From positions 5,580,001 through 5,644,000 of the forward strand of contig NC_134930.1 in NCBI RefSeq assembly GCF_051020765.1: a DNA stretch of 64,000 bases. The letters are read 5' to 3'. A program made the position numbers and the translations under genes. The notes under the pieces were generated by a model that did no database searches, had not been told where the DNA came from, and saw nothing but the letters and a program-made list of their open reading frames with translations. Positions 13,249-26,000 of the stretch are shown in pieces (position 1 is the first letter of the stretch; each line of letters starts with the position of its first letter). Source of the stretch: Lasioglossum baleicum (Eukaryota; Arthropoda; Insecta; Hymenoptera; Halictidae).

Positions 13249-15180
13249 TTCGCGGACGACACTGATCAGTCCCATCTCGGCCTCATGGCTAAGAAGGTAG
13301 TGTATACCAGTTCCGGACGACACCGGTAAGTCCCTTCTCGGCCTCATGGCTAAGAAGGTAGTGTATACCAGTTCGGGGACGAAACCGGTGAGTCCCATCT
13401 CGGCCTCATGGCTAAGAAGGTAGTGTATACCAGTTCCGGACGACACCGGTAAGTCCCTTCTCGGCCTCATGGCTAAGAAGGTAGTGTATACCAGTTCGGG
13501 GACGAAACCGGTGAGTCCCATCTCGGCCTCATGGCTAAGAAGGTAGTGTATACCTGTTCGCAGACGACACCGATCAGTCCCATCTCGGCCTCGTGGCTAA
13601 GAAGGTAGTGTATACCTGTTCGCGGACGACACCGATCAGTCCCATCTCGGCCTCATGGCTAAGAAGGTAGTGTATACCAGTTCCGGACGACACCGATCAG
13701 TCCCATCTCGGCCTCATGGCTAAGAAGGTAGTGTATACCAGTTCAGGACGACACCGGTAAGTCCCTTCTCGGCCTCATGGCTAAGAAGGTAGTGTATACC
13801 AGTTCGGGGACGAAACCGGTGAGTCCCACCTCGGCCTCATGGCTAAGAAGGTAGTGTATACCTGTTCGGGGACGAAACCGGTGAGTCCCATCTCGACCTC
13901 ATGGCTAAGAAGGTAGTGTATACCTGTTCGCGGACGACACCGATCAGTCCCATCTCGGCCTCATGGCTAAGAAGGTAGTGTATACCAGTTCGGGGACGAC
14001 ACCGGTGAGTCCCATCTCGGCCTCATGGCTAAGAAGGTAGTGTATGCCAGTTCCGGACGACACCGGTAAGTCCCTTCTCGGCCTCATGGCTAAGAAGGTA
14101 GTGTATACCAGTTCGGGGACGAAACCGGTGAGTCCCATCTCGGCCTCATGGCTAAGAAGGTAGTGTATACCTGTTCGCGGACGACACCGATCAGTCCCAT
14201 CTCGGCCTCATGGCTAAGAAGGTAGTGTATACCTGTTCGCGGACGACACCGATCAGTCCCATCTCGGTCTCATGGCTAAGAAGGTAGTGTATACCAGTTC
14301 CGGACGACACCGGTGAGCCCCTTCTCGGCCTCATGGCTAAGTAGGTAGTGTATACCAGTTCCGGACGACACCGGTAAGTCCCTTCTCGGCCATATGGCTA
14401 AGAAGGTAGTGTATACCTGTTCGCGGACGACACCGATCAGTCCCATCTCGGCCTCATGGCTAAGAAGGTAGTGTATACCAGTTCCGGACGACACCGGTGA
14501 GCCCCTTCTCGGCCTCATGGCTAAGTAGGTAGTGTATACCAGTTCCGGACGACACCGGTGAGTCCCATCTCGGCCTCATGGCTAAGAAGGTAGTGTATAC
14601 CTGTTCGCGGACGACACCGATCAGTCCCTTCTCGGCCTCATGGCTAAGAAGGTAGTGTATACCAGTTCGGGGGCGAAACCGGTGAGTCCAACCTCGGCCT
14701 CATGGCTAAGAAGGTAGTGTATACCTGTTCGCGGACGACACCGATCAGTCCCATCTCGGCCTCATGGCTAAGAAGGTAGTGTATACCAGTTCCGGACGAC
14801 ACCGGTAAGTCCCTTCTCGGCCTCATGGCTAAGAAGGTAGTGTATACCAGTTCGGGGACGAAACCGGTGAGTCCCATCTCGGCCTCATGGCTAAGAAGGT
14901 AGTGTATACCTGTTCGCGGACGACACCGATCAGTCCCATCTCGGCCTCATGGCTAAGAAGGTAGTGTATACCAGTTCGGGGACGACACCGGTGAGTCCCA
15001 TCTCGGCCTCATGGCTAAGAAGGTAGTGTATACCAGTTCCGGACGACACCGGTAAGTCCCTTCTCGGCCTCATGGCTAAGAAGGTAGTGTATACCAGTTC
15101 GGGGACGAAACCGGTGAGTCCCATCTCGGCCTCATGGCTAAGAAGGTAGTGTATACCTGTTCGCGGACGACACCGATCAG
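13249..15180. repeat. Partial copy of the 2.5-kb higher-order unit
   Basis: The TTCGCAGACG monomer (about 13,552), the CTCGACC variant and the GTATGCCAG monomer (about 14,042) follow in the same order as at 7,019-7,510 and 9,547-10,040. Around 14,390 a private change GGCCATATGG appears. The unit then jumps to monomers equivalent to 11,130-11,430, so an internal ~600-bp portion is missing relative to the full unit. Confidence 0.7.
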
Positions 15181-16100
15181 TCCCTTCTCGACCTCATGGC
15201 TAAGAAGGTAGTGTATACCAGTTCGGGGACGAAACCGGTGAGTCCCATCTCGGCTTCATGGCTAGGAAGGTAGTGTATACCTGTTCGCGGACGATACCGA
15301 TCAGTCCCATCTCGGCCTCATGGCTAAGAAGGTAGTGTATACCAGTTCCGGACGACACCGGTAAGTCCCTTCTCGGCCTCATGGCTAAGAAGGTAGTATA
15401 TACCAGTTCGGGGACGACACCGATCAGTCCCATCTCGGCCTCATAGCTAAGAAGGTAGTGTATACCAGTTCCGGACGACACCGGTAAGTCCCTTCTCGGG
15501 CTCATGGCTAAGAAGGTAGTGTATACCAGTTCGGGGACGACACCGATCAGTCCCTTCTCGGCCTCATGGCTAAGAAGGTAGTGTATACCAGTTCCGGACG
15601 ACACCGGTAAGTCCCTTCTCGGCCTCATGGCTAAGAAGGTAGTATATACCAGTTCGGGGACGACACCGATCAGTCCCATCTCGGCCTCATGGCTAAGAAG
15701 GTAGTGTATACCAGTTCCGGAAGACACCGGTGAGTCCCATCTCGGCCTCATGGCTAAGAAGGTAGTGTATACCTGTTCGCGGACGACACCGATCAGTCCC
15801 TTCTCGGCCTCATGGCTAAGAAGGTAGTGTATACCAGTTCCGGACGACACCGGTAAGTCCCTTCTCGGCCTCATGGCTAAGAAGGTAGTATATACCAGTT
15901 CGGGGACGACACCGATCAGTCCCATCTCGGCCTCATGGCTAAGAAGGTAGTGTATACCAGTTCCGGACGACACCGGTAAGTCCCTTCTCGGCCTCATGGC
16001 TAAGAAGGTAGTGTATACCAGTTCGGGGACGAAACCGGTGAGTCCCATCTCGACCTCATGGCTAAGAAGGTAGTGTATACCTGTTCGCGGACGACACCGA
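15181..16100. repeat. Satellite subregion dominated by alternating 62/61-bp dimers
   Basis: Class-B-like monomers (GGGGACGACACCGATCAG) alternate almost perfectly with class-C monomers (TTCCGGACGACACCGGTAAG), making a 123-bp dimer. Because 123 is 41 codons, the minus strand stays open for 282 codons across the block (15200-16048). The recurring AGTATATACC variant tags one monomer of each pair. I regard the open frame as incidental. Confidence 0.75.
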
Positions 16101-16301
16101 TCAGTCCCATCTCAGCCTCATGGCTAAGAAGGTAGTGTATACCAGTTCGGGGACGACACCGGTGAGTCCCATCTCGGCCTCATGGCTAAGAAGGTAGTGT
16201 ATACCAGTTCCGGACGACACCGGTGAGCCCCTTCTCGGCCTCATGGCTAAGTAGGTAGTGTATACCAGTTCGGCGACGAAACCGGTGAGTCCCATCTCGG
16301 C

Positions 16302-17528
16302 CTCATGGCTAAGAAGGTAGTGTATACCTGTTCGCGGACGACACCGATCAGTCCCATCTCGGCCTCATGGCTAAGAAGGTAGTGTATACCTGTTCGCGGA
16401 CGACACCGATCAGTCCCATCTCGGTCTCATGGCTAAGAAGGTAGTGTATACCAGTTCCGGACGACACCGGTGAGCCCCTTCTCGGCCTCATGGCTAAGTA
16501 GGTAGTGTATACCAGTTCCGGACGACACCGGTAAGTCCCTTCTCGGCCTCATGGCTAAGAAGGTAGTGTATACCTGTTCGCGGACGACACCGATCAGTCC
16601 CATCTCGGCCTCATGGCTAAGAAGGTAGTGTATACCAGTTCCGGACGACACCGGTGAGCCCCTTCTCGGCCTCATGGCTAAGTAGGTAGTGTATACCAGT
16701 TCCGGACGACACCGGTAAGTCCCTTCTCGGCCTCATGGCTAAGAAGGTAGTGTATACCTGTTCGCGGACGACACCGATCAGTCCCATCTCGGCCACATGG
16801 CTAAGAAGGTAGTGTATACCTGTTCGCGGACAACACCGATCAGTCCCATCTCTGCCTCATGGCTAAGAAGGTAGTGTATACCAGTTCCGGACGACACCGG
16901 TGAGTCCCATCTCGGCCTCATGGCTAAGAAGGTAGTGTATACCTGTTCGCGGACGACACCGATCAGTCCCTTCTCGGCCTCATGGCTAAGAAGGTAGTGT
17001 ATACCAGTTCGGGGACGAAACCGGTGAGTCCCACCTTGGCCTCATGGCTAAGAAGGTAGTGTATACCTGTTCGCGGACGACACCGATCAGTCCCATCTCG
17101 GCCTCATGGCTAAGAAGGTAGTGTATACCAGTTCCGGACGACACCGGTAAGTCCCTTCTCGGCCTCATGGCTAAGAAGGTAGTGTATACCTGTTCGCGGA
17201 CAACACCGATCAGTCCCATCTCTGCCTCATGGCTAAGTAGGTAGTGTATACCAGTTCCGGACGACACCGGTGAGTCCCATCTCGGCCTCATGGCTAAGAA
17301 GGTAGTGTATACCTGTTCGCGGACGACACCGATCAGTCCCTTCTCGGCCTCATGGCTAAGAAGGTAGTGTATACCAGTTCGGGGGCGAAACCGGTGAGTC
17401 CCACCTCGGCCTCATGGCTAAGAAGGTAGTGTATACCTGTTCGCGGACGACACCGATCAGTCCCATCTCGGCCTCATGGCTAAGAAGGTAGTGTATACCA
17501 GTTCCGGACGACACCGGTAAGTCCCTTC
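16302..17528. repeat. Satellite block copied from 10137-11363 (offset 6,165 bp)
   Basis: Monomer order and private variants (GGTCTCATGG, TGAGCCCCTTCT with TAAGTAGG, GGCCACATGG, CTCTGCCTCATGG) match 10137-11363 at a constant offset of 6,165 bp. A few single-base differences separate the copies, for example GACACCGG at 16,890 where the other copy has GACATCGG, and CCTTGGCC at 17,033. Confidence 0.75.
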
Positions 17529-20090
17529 TCGGCCTCATGGCTAAGAAGGTAGTGTATACCAGTTCGGGGACGAAACCGGTGAGTCCCATCTCGGCCTCAT
17601 GGCTAAGAAGGTAGTGTATACCTGTTCACGGACGACACCGATCAGTCCCATCTCGGCCTCATGGCTAAGAAGGTAGTGTATACCAGTTCGGGGACGACAC
17701 CGGTGAGTCCCATCTCGGCCTCATGGCTAAGAACGTAGTGTATACCAGTTCCGGACGACACCGGTAAGTCCCTTCTCGGCCTCATGGCTAAGAAGGTAGT
17801 GTATACCAGTTCGGGGACGAAACCGGTGAGTCCCATCTCGGCCTCATGGCTAAGAAGGTAGTGTATACCTGTTCGCGGACGACACCGATCAGTCCCTTCT
17901 CGACCTCATGGCTAAGAAGGTAGTATATACCAGTTCGGGGACGACACCGATCAGTCCCATCTCGGCCTCATGGCTAAGAAGGTAGTGTATACCAGTTCCG
18001 GACGACACCGGTAAGTCCCATCTCGGGCTCATGGCTAAGAAGGTAGTGTATACCAGTTCAGGGACGAAACCGGTGAATCCCATCTCGGCCTCATGGCTAA
18101 GAAGGTAGTGTATACCTGTTCGCGGACGACACCGATCAGTCCCATCTCGGCCTCATGGCTAAGAAGGTAGTGTATACCTGTTCGCGGACAACACCGATCA
18201 GTCCCATCTCGGCCTCATGGCTAAGAAGGTAGTGTATACCAGTTCCGGACGACACCGGTGAGTCCCATCTCGGCCTCATGGCTAAGAAGGTAGTGTATAC
18301 CTGTTCGCGGACGACACCGATCAGTCCCGTCTCGGCCTCATGGCTAAGAAGGTAGTGTATACCTGTTCGCGGACGACACCGATCAGTCCCTTCTCGACCT
18401 CATGGCTAAGAAGGTAGTGTATACCAGTTCGGGGACGAAACCGGTGAGTCCCATCTCGGCTTCATGGCTAGGAAGGTAGTGTATACCTGTTCGCGGACGA
18501 CACCGATCAGTCCCATCTCGGCCTCATGGCTAAGAAGGTAGTGTATACCTGTTCGCGGATAACACCGATCAGTCCCATCTCGGCCTCATGGCTAAGAAGG
18601 TAGTGTATACCAGTTCCGGACGACACCGGTGAGTCCCATCTCGGCCTCATGGCTAAGAAGGTAGTGTATACCTGTTCGCGGACGACACCGATCAGTCCCT
18701 TCTCGACCTCATGGCTAAGAAGGTAGTGTATACCAGTTCGGGGACGAAACCGGTGAGTCCCATCTCGGCTTCATGGCTAGGAAGGTAGTGTATACCTGTT
18801 CGCGGACGACACCGATCAGTCCCATCTCGGCCTCATGGCTAAGAAGGTAGTGTATACCAGTTCCGGACGACACCGGTAAGTCCCTTCTCGGCCTCATGGC
18901 TAAGAAGGTAGTGTATACCAGTTCCGGACGACACCGGTGAGTCCCATCTCGGCCTCATGGCTAAGAAGGTAGTGTATACCTGTTCGCGGACGACACCGAT
19001 CAGTCCCATCTCGGCCTCATGGCTAAGAAGGTAGTGTATACCTGTTCGCGGACAACACCGATCAGTCCCATCTCGGCCTCATGGCTAAGAATGTAGTGTA
19101 TACCAATTCCGGACGACACCGGTGAGTCCCATCTCGGCCTCATGGCTAAGAAGGTAGTGTATACCTGTTCGCGGACGACACCGATCAGTCCCGTCTCGGC
19201 CTCATGGCTAAGAAGGTAGTGTATACCTGTTCGCGGACAACACCGATCAGTCCCATCTCGGCCTCATGGCTAAGAAGGTAGTGTATACCAGTTCGGGGAC
19301 GAAACCGGTGAGTCCCATCTCGGCTTCATGGCTAGGAAGGTAGTGTATACCTGTTCGCGGACGACACCGATCAGTCCCATCTCGGCCTCATGGCTAAGAA
19401 GGTAGTGTATACCAGTTCCGGACGACACCGGTAAGTCCCTTCTCGGCCTCATGGCTAAGAAGGTAGTATATACCAGTTCGGGGACGACACCGATCAGTCC
19501 CATCTCGGCTTCATGGCTAAGAAGGTAGTGTATACCAGTTCGGGGACGAAACCGGTGTGTCCCACCTCGGCCTCATGGCTAAGAAGGTAGTGTATACCTG
19601 TTCGCGGACGACACCGATCAGTCCCATCTCGGCCTCATGGCTAAGAAGGTAGTGTATACCTGTTCGCGGACAACACCGATCAGTCCCATCTCGGCCTCAT
19701 GGCTAAGAAGGTAGTGTATACCAGTTCCGGACGACACCGGTGAGTCCCATCTCGGCCTCATGGCTAAGAAGGTAGTGTATACCTGTTCGCGGACGACACC
19801 GATCAGTCCCGTCTCGGCCTCATGGCTAAGAAGGTAGTGTATACCAGTTCGGGGACGACACCGATCAGTCCCATCTCGGCCTCATGGCTAAGAAGGTAGT
19901 GTATACCAGTTCCGGACGACACCGGTAAGTCCCTTCTCGGCCTCATGGCTAAGAAGGTAGTGTATACCAGTTCCGGACGACACCGGTGAGTCCCATCTCG
20001 GCCTCATGGCTAAGAAGGTAGTGTATACCTGTTCGCGGACGACACCGATCAGTCCCTTCTCGACCTCATGGCTAAGAAGGTAGTGTATAC
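17529..20090. repeat. Mixed satellite segment without a clear long unit
   Basis: Ordinary class A, B and C monomers. New variants that dominate the right half of the window first appear here: GGACAACACC, GTCCCGTCTCGG, GGCTTCATGGCTAGGAAGG, and GTGTGTCCCA. Short blocks of 3-6 monomers are repeated (for example around 18,370-18,500 and 18,680-18,800), but no single higher-order period holds across the segment. Nothing other than satellite is visible. Confidence 0.7.
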
Positions 20091-23000
20091 CAGTTCGGGG
20101 ACGAAACCGGTGAGTCCCATCACGGCTTCATGGCTAGGAAGGTAGTGTATACCTGTTCGCGGACGACACCGATCAGTCCCATCACGGCCTAATGGCTAAG
20201 AAGGTAGTGTATACCTGTTCGCGGACAACACCGATCAGTCCCATCTCGGCCTCATGGCTAAGAAGGTAGTGTATACCAGTTCCGGACGACACCGGTAAGT
20301 CCCTTCTCGGCCTCATGGCTAAGAAGGTAGTATATACCAGTTCGGGGACGACACCGATCAGTCCCATCTCGGCCTCATGGCTAAGAAGGTAGTGTATACC
20401 AGTTCCGGACGACACCGGTAAGTCCCTTCTCGGGCTCATGGCTAAGAAGGTAGTGTATACCAGTTCGGGGACGAAACCGGTGAGTCCCATCTCGGCCTCA
20501 TGGCTAAGAAGGTAGTGTATACCTGTTCGCGGACAACACCGATCAGTCCCATCTCGGCCTCATGGCTAAGAAGGTAGTGTATACCAGTTCCGGACGACAC
20601 CGGTGAGTCCCATCTCGGCCTCATGGCTAAGAAGGTAGTGTATACCTGTTCGCGGACGACACCGATCAGTCCCGTCTCGGCGTCATGGCTAAGAAGGTAG
20701 TGTATACCTGTTCGCGGACAACACCGATCAGTCCCATCTCGGCCTCATGGTTAAGAAGGTAGTGTATACCAGTTCCGGACGACACCGGTGAGTCCCATCT
20801 CGGCCTCATGGCTAAGAAGGTAGTGTACACCTGTTCGCGGACGACACCGATCAGTCCCTTCTCGACCTCATGGCTAAGAAGGTAGTGTATACCAGTTCGG
20901 GGACGAAACCGGTGAGTCCCATCTCGGCTTCATGGCTAGGAAGGTAGTGTATACCTGTTCGCGGACGACACCGATCAGTCCCATCTCGGCCCCATGGCTA
21001 AGAATGTAGTGTATACCAGTTCCGGACGACACCGGTTATTCCCTTCTCGGCCTCATGGCTAAGAAGGTAGTGTATACCTGTTCGCGGACGACACCGATCA
21101 GTCCCTTCTCGGCCTCATGGCTAAGAAGGTAGTGTATACCAGTTCGGGGACGAAACCGGTGAGTCCCATCTCGGCCTCATGGCTAAGAAGGTAGTGTATA
21201 CCTGTTCGCGGACGACACCGATCAGTCCCATCTCGGCCTCGTGGCTAAGAAGGTAGTGTATACCAGTTCCGGACGACACCGGTAAGTCCCTTCTCGGCCT
21301 CATGGCTAAGAAGGTAGTGTATACCAGTTCGGGGACGAAACCGGTGAGTCCCATCTCGGCCTCATGGCTAAGAAGGTAGTGTATACCTGTTCGCGGACGA
21401 CACCGATCAGTCCCATCTCGGCCTCATGGCTAAGAAGGTAGTGTATACCAGTTCGGGGACGAAACCGGTGAGTTCCATCTCGGCCTCATGGCTAAGATGG
21501 TAGTGTATACCAGTTCCGGGGGCACCGGTAAGTCCCTTCTCGGCCTCATGGCTAAGAAGGTAGTGTATACCAGTTCCGGACGAAACCGGTGAGTCCCATC
21601 TTGGCCTCCTGGCTAAGAAGGTAGTGTATACCTGTTCGCGGACGACACCGATCAGTCCCATCTCGGCTTCGTGGCTAAGAAGGTAGTGTATACCAGTTCC
21701 GGACGACACCGGTAAGTCCCTTCTCGGCCTCATGGCTAAGAAGGTAGTGTATACCAGTTCGGGGACGAAACCGGTGAGTCCCATCTCGGCCTCATGGCTA
21801 AGAAGGTAGTGTATACCTGTTCGCGGACGACACCGATCAGTCCCATCTCGTCCTCATGGCTAAGAAGATAGTGTATACCAGTTCGGGGACGAAACCGGTG
21901 AGTCCCATCTCGGCCTCATGGCTAAGATGGTAGTGTATACCTGTTCGCGGACGACACCGATCAGTCCCATCTCGGCCTCATGGCTAAGAAGGTAGTGTAT
22001 ACCTGTTCGCGGACGACACCGATCAGTCCCATCTCGGCCTCGTGGCTAAGAAGGTAGTGTATACCTGTTCGCGGACGACACCGATCAGTCCCATCTCGGC
22101 CTCATGGCTAAGAAGGTAGTGTATACCTGTTCGCGGACGACACCGATCAGTCCCATCTCGGCCACATGGCTAAGAAGGTAGTGTATACCTGTTCGCGGAC
22201 AACACCGATCAGTCCCATCTCTGCCTCATGGCTAAGAAGGTAGTGTATACCAGTTCCGGACGACACCGGTGAGTCCCATCTCGGCCTCATGGCTAAGAAG
22301 GTAGTGTATACATGTTCGCGGACGACACCGATCAGTCCCTTCTCGGCCTCATGGCTAAGAAGGTAGTGTATACCAGTTCGGGGACGACACCGGTAAGTCC
22401 CTTCTCGGCCTCATGGCTAAGAAGGTAGTATATACCAGTTCTGGGACGACACCGATCAGTCCCATCTCGGCCTCATGGCTAAGAAGGTAGTGTATACCAG
22501 TTCCGGACGACACCGGTGAGTCCCATCTCGGCCTCATGGCTAAGAAGGTAGTGTATACCTGTTCGCGGACGACACCGATCAGTCCCGTCTCGGCCTCATG
22601 GCTAAGAAGGTAGTGTATACCTGTTCGCGGACAACACCGATCAGTCCCATCTCGGCCTCATGGCTAAGAAGGTAGTGTATACCAGTTCCGGACGACACCG
22701 GTGAGTCCCATCTCGGCCTCATGGCTAAGAAGGTAGTGTATACCTGTTCGCGGACGACACCGATCAGTCCCTTCTCGACCTCATGGCTAAGAAGGTAGTG
22801 TATACCAGTTCGGGGACGAAACCGGTGAGTCCCATCTCGGCTTCATGGCTAGGAAGGTAGTGTATACCTGTTCGCGGACGACACCGATCAGTCCCATCTC
22901 GGCCCCATGGCTAAGAATGTAGTGTATACCAGTTCCGGACGACACCGGTTATTCCCTTCTCGGCCTCATGGCTAAGAAGGTAGTGTATACCTGTTCGCGG

Positions 23001-26000
23001 ACGACACCGATCAGTCCCTTCTCGGCCTCATGGCTAAGAAGGTAGTGTATACCAGTTCGGGGACGAAACCGGTGAGTCCCATCTCGGCCTCATGGCTAAG
23101 AAGGTAGTGTATACCTGTTCGCGGACGACACCGATCAGTCCCATCTCGGCCTCGTGGCTAAGAAGGTAGTGTATACCAGTTCCGGACGACACCGGTAAGT
23201 CCCTTCTCGGCCTCATGGCTAAGAAGGTAGTGTATACCAGTTCGGGGACGAAACCGGTGAGTCCCATCTCGGCCTCATGGCTAAGAAGGTAGTGTATACC
23301 TGTTCGCGGACGACACCGATCAGTCCCATCTCGGCCTCATGGCTAAGAAGGTAGTGTATACCAGTTCGGGGACGAAACCGGTGAGTTCCATCTCGGCCTC
23401 ATGGCTAAGATGGTAGTGTATACCAGTTCCGGGGGCACCGGTAAGTCCCTTCTCGGCCTCATGGCTAAGAAGGTAGTGTATACCAGTTCGGGGACGAAAC
23501 CGGTGAGTCCCATCTCGGCCTCATGGCTAAGATGGTAGTGTATACCTGTTCGCGGACGACACCGATCAGTCCCATCTCGGCCTCATGGCTAAGAAGGTAG
23601 TGTATACCTGTTCGCGGACGACACCGATCAGTCCCATCTCGGCCTCGTGGCTAAGAAGGTAGTGTATACCTGTTCGCGGACGACACCGATCAGTCCCATC
23701 TCGGCCTCATGGCTAAGAAGGTAGTGTATACCTGTTCGCGGACGACACCGATCAGTCCCATCTCGGCCACATGGCTAAGAAGGTAGTGTATACCTGTTCG
23801 CGGACAACACCGATCAGTCCCATCTCTGCCTCATGGCTAAGAAGGTAGTGTATACCAGTTCCGGACGACACCGGTGAGTCCCATCTCGGCCTCATGGCTA
23901 AGAAGGTAGTGTATACCTGTTCGCGGACGACACCGATCAGTCCCTTCTCGGCCTCATGGCTAAGAAGGTAGTGTATACCAGTTCGGGGACGACACCGGTA
24001 AGTCCCTTCTCGGCCTCATGGCTAAGAAGGTAGTATATACCAGTTCTGGGACGACACCGATCAGTCCCATCTCGGCCTCATGGCTAAGAAGGTAGTGTAT
24101 ACCAGTTCCGGATGACACCGGTAAGTCCCTTCTCGGCCTCATGGCTAAGAAGGTAGTGTATACCAGTTCGGGGACGAAACCAGTGAGTCCCATCTCGGCC
24201 TCATGGCTAAGAAGGTAGTGTATACCTGTTCGCGGACGACACCGATCAGTCCCATCTCGGCCTCATGGCTAAGAAGGTAGTGTATACCAGTTCGGGGACG
24301 AAACCGGTGAGTCCCATCTCGGCCTCATGGCTAAGATGGTAGTGTATACCAGTTCCGGGGGCACCGGTAAGTCCCATCTCGGCCTCATGGCTAAGAAGGT
24401 AGTGTATACCAGTTCGGGGACGAAACCGGTGAGTCCCATCCTGGCCTCATGGCTAAGATGGTAGTGTATACCTGTTCGCGGACGACACCGATCAGTCCCA
24501 TCTCGGCCTCATAGCTAAGAAGGTAGTGTATACCAGTTCCGGACGACACCGGTGAGTCCCATCTCGGCCTCATGGCTAAGAAGGTAGTGTATACCAGTTC
24601 GGGGACGAAACCGGTGAGTCCCACTTCGGCCTCATGGCTAAGAAGGTAGTGTATACCTGTTCGCGGACGACACCGATCAGTCCCATCTCGGCCTCATGGC
24701 TAAGAAGGTAGTGTATACCAGTTCCGGACGACACCGGTGAGCCCCTTCTCGGCCTCATGGCTAAGTAGGTAGTGTATACCTGTTCGCGGACGACACCGAT
24801 CAGTCCCATCTCGGCCTCATGGCTAAGAAGGTAGTGTATACCAGTTCCGGACGACACCGGTGAGCCCCTTCTCGGCCTCATGGCTAAGTAGGTAGTGTAT
24901 ACCTGTTCGCGGACGACACCGATCAGTCCCATCTCGGCCACATGGCTAAGAAGGTAGTGTATACCTGTTCGCGGACAACACCGATCAGTCCCATCTCTGC
25001 CTCATGGCTAAGAAGGTAGTGTTTACCAGTTCCGGACGACACCGGTGAGTCCCATCTCGGCCTCATGGCTAAGAAGGTAGTGTATACCTGTTCGCGGACG
25101 ACACCGATCAGTCCCTTCTCGGCCTCATGGCTAAGAAGGTAGTGTATACCAGTTCGGGGACGACACCGGTAAGTCCCTTCTCGGCCTCATGGCTAAGAAG
25201 GTAGTATATACCAGTTCGGGGACGACACCGATCAGTCCCATCTCGGCCTCATGGCTAAGAAGGTAGTGTATACCAGTTCCGGACGACACCGGTAAGTCCC
25301 TTCTCGGCCTCATGGCTAAGAAGGTAGTGTATACCAGTTCGGGGACGAAACCAGTGAGTCCCATCTCGGCCTCATGGCTAAGAAGGTAGTGTATACCTGT
25401 TCGCGGACGACACCGATCAGTCCCATCTCGGCCTCATGGCTAAGAAGGTAGTGTATACCAGTTCGGGGACGAAACCGGTGAGTTCCATCTCGGCCTCATG
25501 GCTAAGATGGTAGTGTATACCAGTTCCGGGGGCACCGGTAAGTCCTTTCTCGGCCTCATGGCTAAGAAGGTAGTGTATACCAGTTCCGGACGAAACCGGT
25601 GAGTTCCACCTCGGCCTCATGGCTAAGAAGGTAGTGTATACCAGTTCCGGACGACACCGGTGAGCCCCTTCTCGGCCTCATGGCTAAGTAGGTAGTGTAT
25701 ACCTGTTCGCGGACGACACCGATCAGTCCCATCTCGGCCTCATGGCTAAGAAGGTAGTGTATACCAGTTCCGGACGACACCGGTGAGCCCCTTCTCGGCC
25801 TCATGGCTAAGTAGGTAGTGTATACCTGTTCGCGGACGACACCGATCAGTCCCATCTCGGCCTCATGGCTAAGAAGGTAGTGTATACCAGTTCGGGGACG
25901 AAACCGGTGAGTTCCATCTCGGCCTCATGGCTAAGATGGTAGTGTATACCAGTTCCGGGGGCACCGGTAAGTCCCTTCTCGGCCTCATGGCTAAGAAGGT

